A stretch of DNA of 64,000 bases from Azospirillum thiophilum (GCF_001305595.1 NZ_CP012406.1:62001-126000), one strand, 5' to 3'; shown: positions 16,385-25,824, numbered from the stretch's first letter. The notes: generated by a model from the letters alone, not told the origin. Made by a program: numbers and translations.

Positions 16385-17406
16385 ATCACGTCGATCCAGT
16401 CCCGCCGCACCCGTTCGATCCGCCCGGCGCGCAGGACGTCGGCGGCGTGGGCGTCCATGTGGGCGCGCAGGGGCTCCGGCATGCCCGGCGACAGGGTGGC
16501 GCCCTCCACCGACCAGCGGGCCATCCAGGACAGGGTGCGCAGCCAGACCAGCCGGCGCAGCGGCTTCAGCCAGGGCCGCACCTCGTCGGCGAGGTCGCCC
16601 GGCACCGCCATCGCCCAGGCATCGACGAAGGCGTCGATGTCGGCCGGCGCCAGCTCCGCATCCACCGCCGGATCCCACCTTGTCGAGGTGTAGAGGCTGG
16701 CATGGGCGAGGTCGGCGGCGGGATGGCCGTATTGCAGCTTCTCCAGGTCGGTGAACCACGCCTTGCCATGGCCGTCGATCAGGAAATTGCCGGGATGCAC
16801 GTCGATCCCGACCGCGGTCAGCGGCATCGGGGTGTCCCGCGGCGGGGCGAGGTCGCCGGCACGGGCCGCCGCCAGCTCCTCCGCGATCAGGGCCCTGGCG
16901 TCGGGCGACAGGCCCGCGCGGTCGAACCACTCGGCCTGCCGCTCGACCTGGGCCAGCAGGGCGGCGACCGGATCGGGCGGGGCGGGAAGCGGCTCGAAGA
17001 CGTCCGGCGGCGCCATGCGGTGCAGCGCGGCGAGCGCGCGGGCGATGGCCGCCATGTCGGCGGGCAGGACGGGGCTGCGTCCCTCCACCTCGCCGACCAC
17101 GAGTGCGCCCAGCGGCAGCCCGTCGCCCGGCGGCAGCAGGCCGGCGAAGCGCGGGGTGTGGCCCGACGGCTCGGCCCGCCGGAAGGCGGCGGCCTGCCGC
17201 TCCAGCGCCGTCCAGGGATCGAGGCCGAGCTGGCTCCAGCGCGGGATGCGGGCGACGAGGCGTCGGCCCTTCAGGCGCACATGGTCGTGGGCGACACCCT
17301 TCAGCGGCATCGGCTCCAGCATGCCGGGGTCGAGGTCGGCCAGCCGCGGCAGCGTCGTCAATGCTGCATGCAGCGCCTGCGGCGTGAAGCCCCCGGTTCC
17401 GCTCAC
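16357..17406 (-). CDS. APH-family phosphotransferase
   Basis: This 349-residue protein has the aminoglycoside-phosphotransferase/choline-kinase-like fold. The C-lobe carries the Brenner-type loop GIDVHPGNFLID with the catalytic aspartate and the asparagine ligand, followed by the second metal aspartate in FTDLEK. The usual HGD reads GID here, but the aspartate is kept. Family members phosphorylate hydroxylated small molecules; the substrate cannot be read from sequence and nothing points to antibiotic resistance. The start overlaps the moaB stop (ATGA). The final residues (SPPRGEG) and stop codon are encoded by a palindromic repeat, so the original C-terminus may have been replaced. Confidence 0.82.
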   Translation of the reverse strand: MSGTGGFTPQALHAALTTLPRLADLDPGMLEPMPLKGVAHDHVRLKGRRLVARIPRWSQLGLDPWTALERQAAAFRRAEPSGHTPRFAGLLPPGDGLPLGALVVGEVEGRSPVLPADMAAIARALAALHRMAPPDVFEPLPAPPDPVAALLAQVERQAEWFDRAGLSPDARALIAEELAAARAGDLAPPRDTPMPLTAVGIDVHPGNFLIDGHGKAWFTDLEKLQYGHPAADLAHASLYTSTRWDPAVDAELAPADIDAFVDAWAMAVPGDLADEVRPWLKPLRRLVWLRTLSWMARWSVEGATLSPGMPEPLRAHMDAHAADVLRAGRIERVRRDWIDVIPSPPRGEG

Positions 17407-17939
17407 GCCATGTGCTCGCGCAGGCGGGGCATCAGCTCCACGAGGTTGCAGGGGCGGTGGCGGTTGTCGAGCTGCCAGACCAGGATGTCGTCCCAGGCGT
17501 CGCGGCAGGCGCTGGGCGAGCCGGGCAGGGCGAAGATGTAGGTGCCGTTGGCGACGCCGCCGGTCGCCCGGCTCTGGATGGTCGAGGTGCCGACCTTGGC
17601 GTAGCTGAGGTAACGGAACAGCTCGCCGAAGCCGGGGATCGCCTTCTCATAGAGCGCCTCGACCGCTTCCGGCGTCACGTCGCGGCCGGTGACGCCGGTG
17701 CCGCCGGTGGTCAGCACCACGTCGATCCGCGGATCGGCGATGAAGGCCTGGACCTGGGCGCGGATCGCGGCGATGTCGTCCTTGACGATGGTGCGGGCGG
17801 CGACATGATGGCCGGCCCCGGCGATCCGCTCGGCCAGCGCGTCGCCGGAGCGGTCGTCGGCGGCGACGCGGGTGTCGGACACCGTGACCACGGCGATGTT
17901 CACGGGAAGGAAGGGGCGGCTCTCGTCGATCTTCGGCAT
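17403..17939 (-). CDS. moaB: molybdenum cofactor biosynthesis protein MoaB
   Basis: The 178-residue MoaB/MogA-like protein binds molybdopterin and is thought to adenylylate it before metal insertion. It contains VTVSDTR, VVLTTGGTGVTGRDVTPEA and the C-terminal FALPGSPSACRDAWDD, all typical of MoaB. The frame is open to 17981; the ATG at 17939 gives the normal MPKIDESRPF start. Its stop overlaps the phosphotransferase start. A strong hairpin at 17956-17985 separates it from the upstream lytic transglycosylase gene. Confidence 0.92.
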   Translation of the reverse strand: MPKIDESRPFLPVNIAVVTVSDTRVAADDRSGDALAERIAGAGHHVAARTIVKDDIAAIRAQVQAFIADPRIDVVLTTGGTGVTGRDVTPEAVEALYEKAIPGFGELFRYLSYAKVGTSTIQSRATGGVANGTYIFALPGSPSACRDAWDDILVWQLDNRHRPCNLVELMPRLREHMA

Positions 17940-17955
17940 GGCGGCGCGCTTATGT

Positions 17956-17985
17956 CCTCGTGTCGGGCCGGAGCCCGACACGAGG
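17956..17985 (-). terminator. strong stem-loop after the lytic transglycosylase gene
   Basis: A perfect 13-base inverted repeat (CCTCGTGTCGGGC / GCCCGACACGAGG) with a 4-base loop lies 10 bases past the transglycosylase stop and just before moaB. There is no clear U-tract, so it may be an attenuating or 3'-protecting hairpin rather than a classic intrinsic terminator. Confidence 0.65.
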
Positions 17986-17995
17986 GCACCAGCGG

Positions 17996-20401
17996 TCAGG
18001 GTATCGGGTCGGTCTCGCTCCGTTCGGCGACCGTTTCAACCGGGGCGGCGGGCTTGGCCGCCGGCACCATGTCCGGCTGGACCGCGACCTGGGTCGGGCG
18101 CACTTCCACGGACAGGTAGGACGGCCATTTCCCGTCGGCGACGGCGTCGAGCGAGGCGGTCTCCTGGCCCAGCCGGAGCCGGTAGATCCAGAAGTTCGCC
18201 ATCACCTTCTCCACATAGTCGCGCGTCTCGCCGAAGGGAAGGCTTTCGATGAACAGCAGCGGGTCGGTGATGTCGCTCAACTCGCGGCGCCAGCGCGCCA
18301 GCGTCCCCGGCCCGGCATTATAGGCGGCGGCGGCCAGGAACAGGTTGCCGTTGATGTCCGGCATGCCCAGCAGCTCGGTCAGGTAGCGCTGGCCGAGTTC
18401 CATGTTGCGCGACGGGTCGAACAGCGCGTCCCGGCCGGCATCCTCGCCGCTGATGTCGGCGTTGCGCTCGCGGACATGCTGGGCGGTGCTGGGCAGGATC
18501 TGCATCAGCCCGGCCGCCCCGGCGGAACTGACCAGCCGCGGGTCGAAGCGCGATTCCTGGCGCATCACCGCGAAGACCAGCGCGCGGTCGATCGCGAAGC
18601 CGTCGCGCGGCGTCCAGTAGGGCAGCGGATAGAGCGCCGCGGCATAGGGCGCGCCGTCCGGACCGGCGACCGCGTTGCCCAGGCGCAGAGACAGGGTCGG
18701 CAGGCCGGCACGGTCGGCCAGCGCCACCATCGCCTGTTCCACCAGCGGGTCGCCCTGCGGGTGGATGCGTTGCAGCTCCAGCCCGGCCAGTTCGCGTTGG
18801 CCGACCTGCAACAGGGCAATGGCGCGGGCGCCGGCCGGCTTGGCCGCCACCGCAGCCAGCTGCCGCCCGCTCAGGTCCGGGGCCTGCCAGCGCACCTCGG
18901 CCAAGCTGCCCAGGCCCAGGCTGTCCAGCCTGCGCAGAGCGATCAGGCCGTAGAAGGTGTGGGGATAGCGGGCGGCGGCGGTCAGATGCTCCGCCGCCTC
19001 CTTCGCCTTGCCCTTGCGGGCCAGCGCGCGGGCGGCCCAGTAATCGGCGGCCGCCGCCCTCCAGGGCGAGCGCGGGCCGGCGGCGGCCATGCCCTCGAAA
19101 TGGCGGGCGGCGCGGTCGGTCTGCTTCAGCCGCCATGCCGCCAGCCCGGCGATCCAGTGGGCTTCCGGCAGCACGTCGCCGGAACGGGCGGCGCTGGCCG
19201 AGGCCAGGGTCAGCGCCTGCGCCGTCTCGCCAGAGTAATAGAGTGCCGAGGCGATGCGGGCGCGGGCGGCGTCGTATTGCACGGTGTCGAGCTTGCCGCC
19301 GAACTCGTCCTCGCCCAGCAGGCTCAGCGCGCTGCCGGTGCGGCCGGACCGCAGCAGCTCCTCGACCCGGGCGACGGCGGCGCGGTCGCTGCGGGCGCGC
19401 GACACGGTGCGGCTGCGCGGCGCAACGGTGACGCTGTCGTCGTTGTCGCCGTCATCCTCGTTGGCGGCTACGGTGCGCAGGCCGCCCAGCCGTTCGAGCG
19501 AACCGACGAGACGAACGCGCTCCTCCCCCCGCGGCGGCTTCGGCGCCCGCTGGCCGGCGGGCTGGCGCTTCTGGGCGAGGCTGTGGACGCGCTCCGCCCC
19601 GGCGAGGTCGCCGTAATCCTGCATCCAGCGGGCGAGTTCCTCGTAGCCGGCGCGGCGGTCGGGGTGGAGGTAGCGCTGGCGCAGCACGTAGCCGACCAGC
19701 CGGCGGTCCTTCAACTGGCGCAGCTCGGCGTCGGCGGCGTCCCAATCGGCCCTCTCCTGGAGGGCGAAGATGCGGCGGTAGCGGCCGGCATCCTCGGCGT
19801 CGAGCTGCACCGCGCGGGCCTCGGCATCGTCGGCGAGCAGCAGGGCCGGGGCGGCGGGATCCGCAGCGGGGTTTCCAGCGGTGTCGGTCGCCGGGTCGAT
19901 GGCGGGGGCATCTTCGGCGGTCGGCGCGGTGGGGGCGGCATCGCCGTATAGGCTGCCGATGTCTGTACCGATGTCCGGAACGCCGAAGTCGGGCGGGCCG
20001 AAAGCGGGCGCGACGGGTTTGGGGTATCCGAAATCGAACTCGTCCGGATCGGGCAGGCTGGGATCGGGCAGGCCGGGATTGGCCAGGGCGGCGCTGGGCC
20101 GGGCGGAATTGGGCACGGAATCCGGGCCGGGCGGGACGACGGCGTGACCGTCCGGCGCGTGGATGATGAGGGCGGCGCAAGCGGGCCGGAACCCGACCGC
20201 ACCGTTGGACCCCATGGTGTATGCCACCGTGAGACCCAGCACCCCCAGAAGGTTCCGCCGCAGCGGGACCGCGTTCGCGGCCCGGTATGCTGCACTGCAA
20301 AATATCCGGAGCATGGCAATGAGATACCCCACCATCCGGCGATCCGCAAGCAACGGATTCAAACGGATTGTGCCTCGCCGGGTAATCGCCAGTGCAAACA
20401 A
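17996..20401 (-). CDS. Slt-type soluble lytic murein transglycosylase
   Basis: The 801-residue protein ends with an SLT lysozyme-like domain: catalytic E616 in MRQESRFDPRLVSSAGAAGLMQI, then LAAAAYNAGPGTLARW. The central part (about 230-570) is an alpha-superhelical region as in Slt70. It cleaves the MurNAc-GlcNAc bond, forming 1,6-anhydro-MurNAc. The N-terminus is poorly defined: the frame opens at 20401, and an internal ATG at 20314 precedes a hydrophobic stretch (NLLGVLGLTVAYTM) that could be the export signal. Residues about 100-150 form a Pro/Asp/Gly-rich linker with repeated PDPS/PDPD and PPDFGVPD units. This linker is longer than in Slt70. Confidence 0.88.
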   Translation of the reverse strand: MFALAITRRGTIRLNPLLADRRMVGYLIAMLRIFCSAAYRAANAVPLRRNLLGVLGLTVAYTMGSNGAVGFRPACAALIIHAPDGHAVVPPGPDSVPNSARPSAALANPGLPDPSLPDPDEFDFGYPKPVAPAFGPPDFGVPDIGTDIGSLYGDAAPTAPTAEDAPAIDPATDTAGNPAADPAAPALLLADDAEARAVQLDAEDAGRYRRIFALQERADWDAADAELRQLKDRRLVGYVLRQRYLHPDRRAGYEELARWMQDYGDLAGAERVHSLAQKRQPAGQRAPKPPRGEERVRLVGSLERLGGLRTVAANEDDGDNDDSVTVAPRSRTVSRARSDRAAVARVEELLRSGRTGSALSLLGEDEFGGKLDTVQYDAARARIASALYYSGETAQALTLASASAARSGDVLPEAHWIAGLAAWRLKQTDRAARHFEGMAAAGPRSPWRAAAADYWAARALARKGKAKEAAEHLTAAARYPHTFYGLIALRRLDSLGLGSLAEVRWQAPDLSGRQLAAVAAKPAGARAIALLQVGQRELAGLELQRIHPQGDPLVEQAMVALADRAGLPTLSLRLGNAVAGPDGAPYAAALYPLPYWTPRDGFAIDRALVFAVMRQESRFDPRLVSSAGAAGLMQILPSTAQHVRERNADISGEDAGRDALFDPSRNMELGQRYLTELLGMPDINGNLFLAAAAYNAGPGTLARWRRELSDITDPLLFIESLPFGETRDYVEKVMANFWIYRLRLGQETASLDAVADGKWPSYLSVEVRPTQVAVQPDMVPAAKPAAPVETVAERSETDPIP

Positions 20402-20536
20402 CGGGTTAAGGGGGCTGGGAAAAAGGCTCTAGCCCGATGGGAAGGTGCCTTCCGGCTTCGCTCCATTACATTTGTGTCATACAACCTGCCGAGTCATACG
20501 AACGATTTTGCCGGCGCTGTGACATTGCGGCTTTGT

Positions 20537-21418
20537 TTATGGATACTTGATTTCTTCTTCGGCAATTCTTTGCTGCAACGCAAGCATGTCCCGCCACGCT
20601 TCCCGCTTTGCAATCGGGTTGCGCAGGAGGTACGCCGGATGGAGCATCGGCATCAGCGGAATGGGGGTGCCGGCGCCCTCGTAGCTGCGCCACTGGCCGC
20701 GCAGGCGGGTGATGCCCTCGGCCCGGTTCAGCAGCGTCTTGGCCGACACGCCGCCCAGCGCCACCAGCAGCTTCGGCCGTACCAGCTCCACATGCCGTTC
20801 CAGGAAGGGCAGGCAGGCGGCGATCTCCGACTGGGTCGGGCTGCGGTTGCCGGGCGGGCGCCAGGGCAGGATGTTGGCGATGTAGACCTTGCCGCGGTCC
20901 AGCCCGATCTGCGCCAGCATGCGGTCCAGCAGCTTGCCGCTGACCCCGACGAAGGGCTTGCCCTGCCGGTCCTCGTCCTCGCCCGGCGCCTCGCCGATCA
21001 GCATCACCGGGGCCTGCGGGTTGCCGTCGGCGAAGACGGTGTTCATCGCCGTCGCCTTCAGCGGGCAGCCGTCGAAGGCGCGCAGCGCCGCTTCCAGCGC
21101 GTCGAGCGACTGCGCTTCGCCGGCGCGGGCGCGGGCATGGATGCCGGCCTCGCTGGCGCCCAGCGGCTGGTCGGGCGACTCGAACGGCAGCGCCGGCCGG
21201 GGGGCAGGACGGGGGGCGCCCGGGATCCCGCCGCTTCCCATTCCTCCGGCCATTCCTCCGGCCGTCTGGGCACCTGGAGTCATGCCCGGCGGCGCCGCGC
21301 GCAGGGGGGTGCGGGCGGTGAAGGCGGACCAGTCGATCGGCTCGTCGCCGATGGCCTCGTCGCAGCCGACATCGGCATGCCAGCGCAGCGCGTCGAGGAT
21401 GTCGCATACGTCAATCAT
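20537..21418 (-). CDS. uracil-DNA glycosylase, family 4/5 type
   Basis: This 293-residue protein excises uracil from DNA in base-excision repair. The active-site motif is GEAPGEDEDRQGKPFVG and the second motif MLHPAYLLRN; an FDGCPL segment lies before the core. Residues about 45-80 are a low-complexity Gly/Met/Pro linker that includes a tandem repeat (TAGGMAGGMGSGG), common in alphaproteobacterial members. It is divergent from the ETF-QO gene across a 148-base shared promoter region. Confidence 0.92.
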   Translation of the reverse strand: MIDVCDILDALRWHADVGCDEAIGDEPIDWSAFTARTPLRAAPPGMTPGAQTAGGMAGGMGSGGIPGAPRPAPRPALPFESPDQPLGASEAGIHARARAGEAQSLDALEAALRAFDGCPLKATAMNTVFADGNPQAPVMLIGEAPGEDEDRQGKPFVGVSGKLLDRMLAQIGLDRGKVYIANILPWRPPGNRSPTQSEIAACLPFLERHVELVRPKLLVALGGVSAKTLLNRAEGITRLRGQWRSYEGAGTPIPLMPMLHPAYLLRNPIAKREAWRDMLALQQRIAEEEIKYP

Positions 21419-21566
21419 CGTTTGACCTTACCACAGATCGTGTGGTCTTTCATGTCCAGATACCCAATTTGGGTGCGGGGCAAACCGTGCTACAAGCACG
21501 CGCCCGCAAAACAAGGGCGTCCGAGGGGACAAACACCCGAACGAGACCGGTGGGAGAGATGGTGTG

Positions 21567-23213
21567 ATGGAACGCGAACCGCGCGAGGTCATGGAGTATG
21601 ATGTTCTGATCGTCGGCGCCGGCCCTGCCGGGTTGAGCGCGGCGATCCGCCTGCGCCAGCGCGCGGTCGAGACCGGCCAGGAGATCAGCGTCTGCGTGAT
21701 CGAGAAGGGGTCGGAGGTGGGCGCCCACCTGCTGTCCGGCGCCGTCTTCGAACCGCACGCGCTCGACGAGCTGATCCCCGACTGGAAGGAGAAGGGCGCC
21801 CCCCTCACCACCAAGGCGCGCGAGGACCATTTCCTGTTCCTGACCGAGACGAAGGCCTTCAAGTCGCCCTTCGCCCCGCCGCAGATGAACAATCACGGCA
21901 ACTACATCATCAGTCTCGGCAACCTCGCCCGCTGGCTGGCCACCCAGGCCGAGGAGCTGGGCGTCGAGATCTATCCGGGCTTCGCCGCCGCGGAAGTGCT
22001 GTACGACGATGCCGGCGCCGTCAAGGGCGTCGCCACCGGCGACATGGGCATCGGCAAGGACGGCGAGAAGACCGGCAACTATACGCCCGGCATGGAACTG
22101 CACGCCAAGCAGACCATCTTCGCCGAAGGCTGCCGCGGTTCGCTGACCAAGACCCTGTTCGAGAAATTCGACCTGCGCCGCGACTGCCAGCCGCAGACCT
22201 ACGGCCTCGGCATCAAGGAGCTGTGGGAGATCGACCCGGCCAAGTCGAAGCCCGGCCTGATCGTCCACACCATCGGCTGGCCGATGGACCCCAAGACCTA
22301 TGGCGGCTCCTGGCTCTACCACATGGAGGGGAATCTGGTGTCGGTCGGCTTCGTCGTCGGCCTCGACTACTGGAACCCGCACATGAGCCCGTTCGAGGAG
22401 TTCCAGCGCTACAAGACCCATCCGGCGATCCGCCCGACCTTCGAGGGCGGCCGGCGGCTGGCCTATGGCGCCCGCGCCCTGAACGAGGGCGGCTTCCAGT
22501 CGATCCCGAAGCTGACCTTCCCCGGCGGCCTGCTGATCGGCGACGGCGCCGGCTTCCTCAACGTGCCCAAGATCAAGGGCAACCACACCGCCATGAAGTC
22601 CGGCATGGTCGCGGCGGAGTCGGTGTTCGACCATCTGACCGGCGGTGCCGAGGGTGCCGAGGTCATCGCCTATCCGGAGCGGCTGAAGCAGTCCTGGGTG
22701 TGGCCGGAACTGAATGCGGTGCGCAACATCCGCCCCGGCTTCCAGAAGGGCCTGTGGGCCGGCCTCGCCAACGCCGCCTACGAGACGGCGCTGAAGGGCA
22801 AGTCGCCCTGGACACTGAAGCACCATGCCGACAACACCACCCTGGTGAAGGCCAGCGAGGCGCCGAAGATCGTCTACCCCAAGCCGGACGGCAAGGTGAC
22901 GTTCGACCGTCTGTCCTCGGTCTACCTGTCCAACACCAACCATGAGGAAGACCAGCCGGCGCACCTGACGCTGAAGGACAAGTCGGTTCCGATCAGCGTC
23001 AACCTCGCGCTGTACGACGCGCCGGAGCAGCGCTATTGCCCGGCCGGCGTCTATGAGATCGTGCGGAACGAGGACGGCTCCGACCCGCGGTTGCAGATCA
23101 ACGCGCAGAACTGCGTCCACTGCAAGACCTGCGACATCAAGGATCCGACCCAGAACATCAACTGGGTGGTGCCGGAAGGCGGCGGGGGGCCGAACTATCC
23201 GGGCGGCATGTAA
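21567..23213 (+). CDS. electron-transfer flavoprotein-ubiquinone oxidoreductase
   Basis: The 548-residue enzyme passes electrons from ETF (fatty-acid, amino-acid and choline-type dehydrogenases) to ubiquinone at the inner membrane. It has an N-terminal FAD site (VLIVGAGPAGLSAAIRL), the second FAD segment GGLLIGDGAGFLNVPKIKGNHTAM, and C-terminal 4Fe-4S cysteines in CPAGVYE and CVHCKTCDIKDP. Full length for the family. ATG at 21567 is chosen over the adjacent GTG at 21564 because GGGAGAG lies 8 bases upstream. The etfAB genes are not in the window. Confidence 0.95.
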   Translation: MEREPREVMEYDVLIVGAGPAGLSAAIRLRQRAVETGQEISVCVIEKGSEVGAHLLSGAVFEPHALDELIPDWKEKGAPLTTKAREDHFLFLTETKAFKSPFAPPQMNNHGNYIISLGNLARWLATQAEELGVEIYPGFAAAEVLYDDAGAVKGVATGDMGIGKDGEKTGNYTPGMELHAKQTIFAEGCRGSLTKTLFEKFDLRRDCQPQTYGLGIKELWEIDPAKSKPGLIVHTIGWPMDPKTYGGSWLYHMEGNLVSVGFVVGLDYWNPHMSPFEEFQRYKTHPAIRPTFEGGRRLAYGARALNEGGFQSIPKLTFPGGLLIGDGAGFLNVPKIKGNHTAMKSGMVAAESVFDHLTGGAEGAEVIAYPERLKQSWVWPELNAVRNIRPGFQKGLWAGLANAAYETALKGKSPWTLKHHADNTTLVKASEAPKIVYPKPDGKVTFDRLSSVYLSNTNHEEDQPAHLTLKDKSVPISVNLALYDAPEQRYCPAGVYEIVRNEDGSDPRLQINAQNCVHCKTCDIKDPTQNINWVVPEGGGGPNYPGGM

Positions 23214-23271
23214 GGCAGGCGTATGTGAGGGCCGGGGCGACGTCGCGGAGAGGCCGCAAGCGAAGGGATAG

Positions 23272-23313
23272 GGAGTGCCCGCCTCCGGTGCCGGTTGCGT
23301 CGCCGGGCACTCC
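23272..23313. terminator. stem-loop downstream of ETF-QO gene
   Basis: Inverted repeat GGAGTGCCCG (23272-23281) / CGGGCACTCC (23304-23313) with a 22-base GC-rich loop sits between the ETF-QO stop and the zinc-ribbon gene. There is no T-run, so termination is likely but not certain. Confidence 0.5.
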
Positions 23314-23352
23314 TATCTATAAGGCAAGCGGCAACCTTTCTGCGACGGCGCG

Positions 23353-24162
23353 ATGATCGTTTCCTGCCCGACCTGTTCGACGCGCTACACCCTGTCCGAC
23401 GAGTCGCTCGGACCCGATGGCCGCAAGGTGCGCTGCGCCCGCTGCGGCCACACCTGGTGGCAGATGCCGGAGGGGCAGGAGCAGGACGCGGTGGTGGCCG
23501 ACGCGCCGACGGAGATCCGGCCAGCCAAATCCGCCACCAAATCCGCGGCCAAGCCCGCCGGCAAACCGGCTGCAAAGGGCAAGTCGCCGAAGGCCCCGCG
23601 GGCGAAGCCGACACGCGGCACGGTGATCGGCTTCGCCCTGCTGGCCGCCCTGCTGGCCGGCACCGCCGCCGGGGCCTATCTGGGGCGCGACGCGATCGTG
23701 CAGCGCTGGCCGGCAACGGCCCTGCTCTATGAAACGGCCGGGCTGCCGGTCGAGCCGCCGGGCTTCGGGCTGGAGCTGCGCAACATCCGTTCCGAACAGA
23801 AGCTGGAGGGCGGGGCGGCCGTCCTGCTGCTGGACGGCGAGGTCGCCAACACCAGCGATGTGGAGCGCATGGTGCCGCCGTTGCGTGCCATCACGCTCGG
23901 TCCCGACCGCAAGCCCCTGCAAAGCTGGACCATGGAGCCTTCCGCCGCCACGCTGGCGCCGGGTGCGGTGGCGACCTTCCATCACAGCCAGCCCGGCCCC
24001 GGCGCGGTGACCGAGGTCACCATCACCTTCGGCAGCCCGCCGCCCGGCCTGGACGCCGCCGGCCACCCGGTGGAAACGCCGGCCGAAAAGGCCGCGGAGA
24101 AGCCGGCGGCTGCGCCGGCTGCCGACAAGCACGCCGCGCCGGCCAAGCCGTCCGGGCATTGA
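23353..24162 (+). CDS. MJ0042-type zinc-ribbon membrane protein (DUF3426-like)
   Basis: The 269-residue protein opens with a zinc ribbon (CPTC...RCARCGHTWWQMPEG, residues 5-40), then a Lys/Ala/Pro-rich linker, a transmembrane helix (about 96-115, IGFALLAALLAGTAAGAYLG) and an extracytoplasmic DUF3426-like domain (about 130-235, with LDGEVANTS). This order matches alphaproteobacterial zinc-ribbon proteins often called MJ0042-family. No function is established. The tail is an Ala/Lys/Pro-rich low-complexity stretch. The gene is convergent with the TyrR-like gene, 10 bases apart. Confidence 0.88.
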   Translation: MIVSCPTCSTRYTLSDESLGPDGRKVRCARCGHTWWQMPEGQEQDAVVADAPTEIRPAKSATKSAAKPAGKPAAKGKSPKAPRAKPTRGTVIGFALLAALLAGTAAGAYLGRDAIVQRWPATALLYETAGLPVEPPGFGLELRNIRSEQKLEGGAAVLLLDGEVANTSDVERMVPPLRAITLGPDRKPLQSWTMEPSAATLAPGAVATFHHSQPGPGAVTEVTITFGSPPPGLDAAGHPVETPAEKAAEKPAAAPAADKHAAPAKPSGH

Positions 24163-24172
24163 GTTTACGGCC

Positions 24173-25726
24173 TCAGCGGTCCGGGATGCCGTATTTCCGC
24201 AGCTTGTTGGCGATCATCGTGTGCGAGGTCGCGAGCCGGGCCGCCAGCTTGCGGCTGGAGGGGAAGCGCGGGTAGAGCCGGCGCAGCAGCGTCCGCTCGA
24301 ACCCCGCCATCGCGTCCTCCCAGCTGTCCGCCCAGTTCTCCGCTTGGTCGGCGGGCCCCGCCGACGCCGGTATGCCGGCCCCGGCCAGCTCCAGGTCGGC
24401 GGCGTCGAGCGTGCCGCCGTCGCTCATGGTCACGGCGCGGAAGATGACGTTTTCCAGCTGGCGGACATTGCCGGGCCAGCGGTTGGCCAGCAGCGCCGCG
24501 GAGGCCGCCGGGGTCAGCCGGCCGGGCGGCCGGCGGGCCTGGGCCGCAGCGCGGGCGATGAAGTGGCGGGCCAGCAACAGGATGTCGCCGCCGCGCTCGC
24601 GCAGCGGCGGCACGTCCAGCGTCAGCACGTTGAGGCGGTAGAACAGATCCTCGCGGAAGCTGTGGTCGGCGACCATCGCGTCCAGCGAGCGATGGGTGGC
24701 GCTGACGACGCGCACATCCACCTTCTGCTCGCGCTCGCCGCCGACCCGGCGGAAGCTGCCGTCATTGAGGAAGCGCAGCAGCTTGGCCTGGAGATAGGCG
24801 GACATCTCGCCGATCTCGTCGAGGAAGACGGTGCCGCCATGGGCCAGCTCCAGCAGCCCCGGCTTGCCGCCGCGCTGCGCCCCGGTGAAGGAGCCGGGGG
24901 CGTAGCCGAACAGCTCGCTCTCCGCCAGATTCTCCGGCACCGCGGCGCAGTTCAGCGCCAGGAAGGGCTTGTCGCGGCGCGGGCTGGCGCGGTGGCAGGC
25001 ATGGGCGATCAGCTCCTTGCCGGTTCCGGTCTCGCCCAGGATCAGCAGCGGCGCCTCCATCGCGGCGACCCGCGCCGCCCGCGCCTTCAATGCCCGCACC
25101 GGCGGCGATTCGCCGAGGATGCGGTCGAAGCCGCCGCCCGATCCGAACTCGTCGAAATTCTGGATCGCGTCCAGCCTTTCGCCCAGGCGCGAGGGGGTGA
25201 ACAGGGTGACGACCGCGCCCGCCGCCTCGACATCGACGATCGGCGTCACCTCCAGCAGGAAGGGCTGGCCGTTCAGCGTCACCTCGCGGCCGGACATGCG
25301 GAAGCCGCCGCCGGTCAGCTCGGCCGTCAGGCCGGGTTCGCCGAACAGCGCGCCGAGGTCGAGGCCGGCCAGCCGCGATTCCGGCACCCCGGCCACCGCG
25401 GCGGCGGCGGCGCTCGCCACCACCACCCGGCCGGCGCGGTCGACCGCCAGCACCGGGTCGGGCAGCGCCGCCAGCAGCGCGTCGAGATGCAGCCGCCGCC
25501 GGGTGCCCGGCAGCATGTCGATGGCGGCAACCGAGCGCACCCCGGCGATGGTGCGCAGGGCATCCGCCAGGGCGGGCAGCGCCGCCGGGTCGAGGCCGGG
25601 GGCGTCGATGTGGATCAGCGGCGGATCGACCTCGACGCCGACGACGTTGAGCCGGCGGATCGCCAGCACGGCGAGGATCTCATGGGCGATGCCGACGCGG
25701 TCGGTGAAGATGACTTCGATGCGCAT
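24173..25726 (-). CDS. TyrR-like sigma-54-dependent transcriptional activator
   Basis: The 517-residue regulator has the TyrR/PhhR layout: N-terminal ACT domain (1-75, MRIEVIFTDRVGIAHEIL), PAS domain (about 80-190), AAA+ domain (about 205-430; Walker A GETGTGKE, Walker B GGTVFLDEIGEM) and a C-terminal helix-turn-helix (RKLAARLATSHTMIANKL). The sigma-54-contacting loop reads GSFTGA, close to consensus GAFTGA, so it should activate RpoN promoters, unlike E. coli TyrR. ACT domains bind amino acids. It is divergent from dadA, which has a -24/-12 promoter and upstream TyrR-box-like sites, so it probably controls D-amino-acid catabolism in response to an amino acid. Confidence 0.9.
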   Translation of the reverse strand: MRIEVIFTDRVGIAHEILAVLAIRRLNVVGVEVDPPLIHIDAPGLDPAALPALADALRTIAGVRSVAAIDMLPGTRRRLHLDALLAALPDPVLAVDRAGRVVVASAAAAAVAGVPESRLAGLDLGALFGEPGLTAELTGGGFRMSGREVTLNGQPFLLEVTPIVDVEAAGAVVTLFTPSRLGERLDAIQNFDEFGSGGGFDRILGESPPVRALKARAARVAAMEAPLLILGETGTGKELIAHACHRASPRRDKPFLALNCAAVPENLAESELFGYAPGSFTGAQRGGKPGLLELAHGGTVFLDEIGEMSAYLQAKLLRFLNDGSFRRVGGEREQKVDVRVVSATHRSLDAMVADHSFREDLFYRLNVLTLDVPPLRERGGDILLLARHFIARAAAQARRPPGRLTPAASAALLANRWPGNVRQLENVIFRAVTMSDGGTLDAADLELAGAGIPASAGPADQAENWADSWEDAMAGFERTLLRRLYPRFPSSRKLAARLATSHTMIANKLRKYGIPDR

Positions 25727-25761
25727 GGGGCGAGGGGGGTGTCGTGGATGGAACGGTGTGG

Positions 25762-25810
25762 CCCCCTCCCTAACCCTCTCCCGCCCAGCGGGGGAGGGTT
25801 AGGGAGGGGG
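25762..25810. repeat. GC-rich palindromic repeat, copy 2
   Basis: A near-perfect palindrome with arms CCCCCTCCCTAACCCTC / GAGGGTTAGGGAGGGGG around a GCCCAGCG centre. It lies 35 bases upstream of the tyrR-like start, in the 320-base divergent region with dadA. Same family as copies 1, 3, 4 and 5. Confidence 0.8.
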
Positions 25811-25824
25811 CATCCGGCAACCAC

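Noticed and set aside
16357..17406. Aminoglycoside resistance gene
   Set aside because: The fold is APH-like, but the family is broad, the HGD motif is changed to GID and there is no resistance context.
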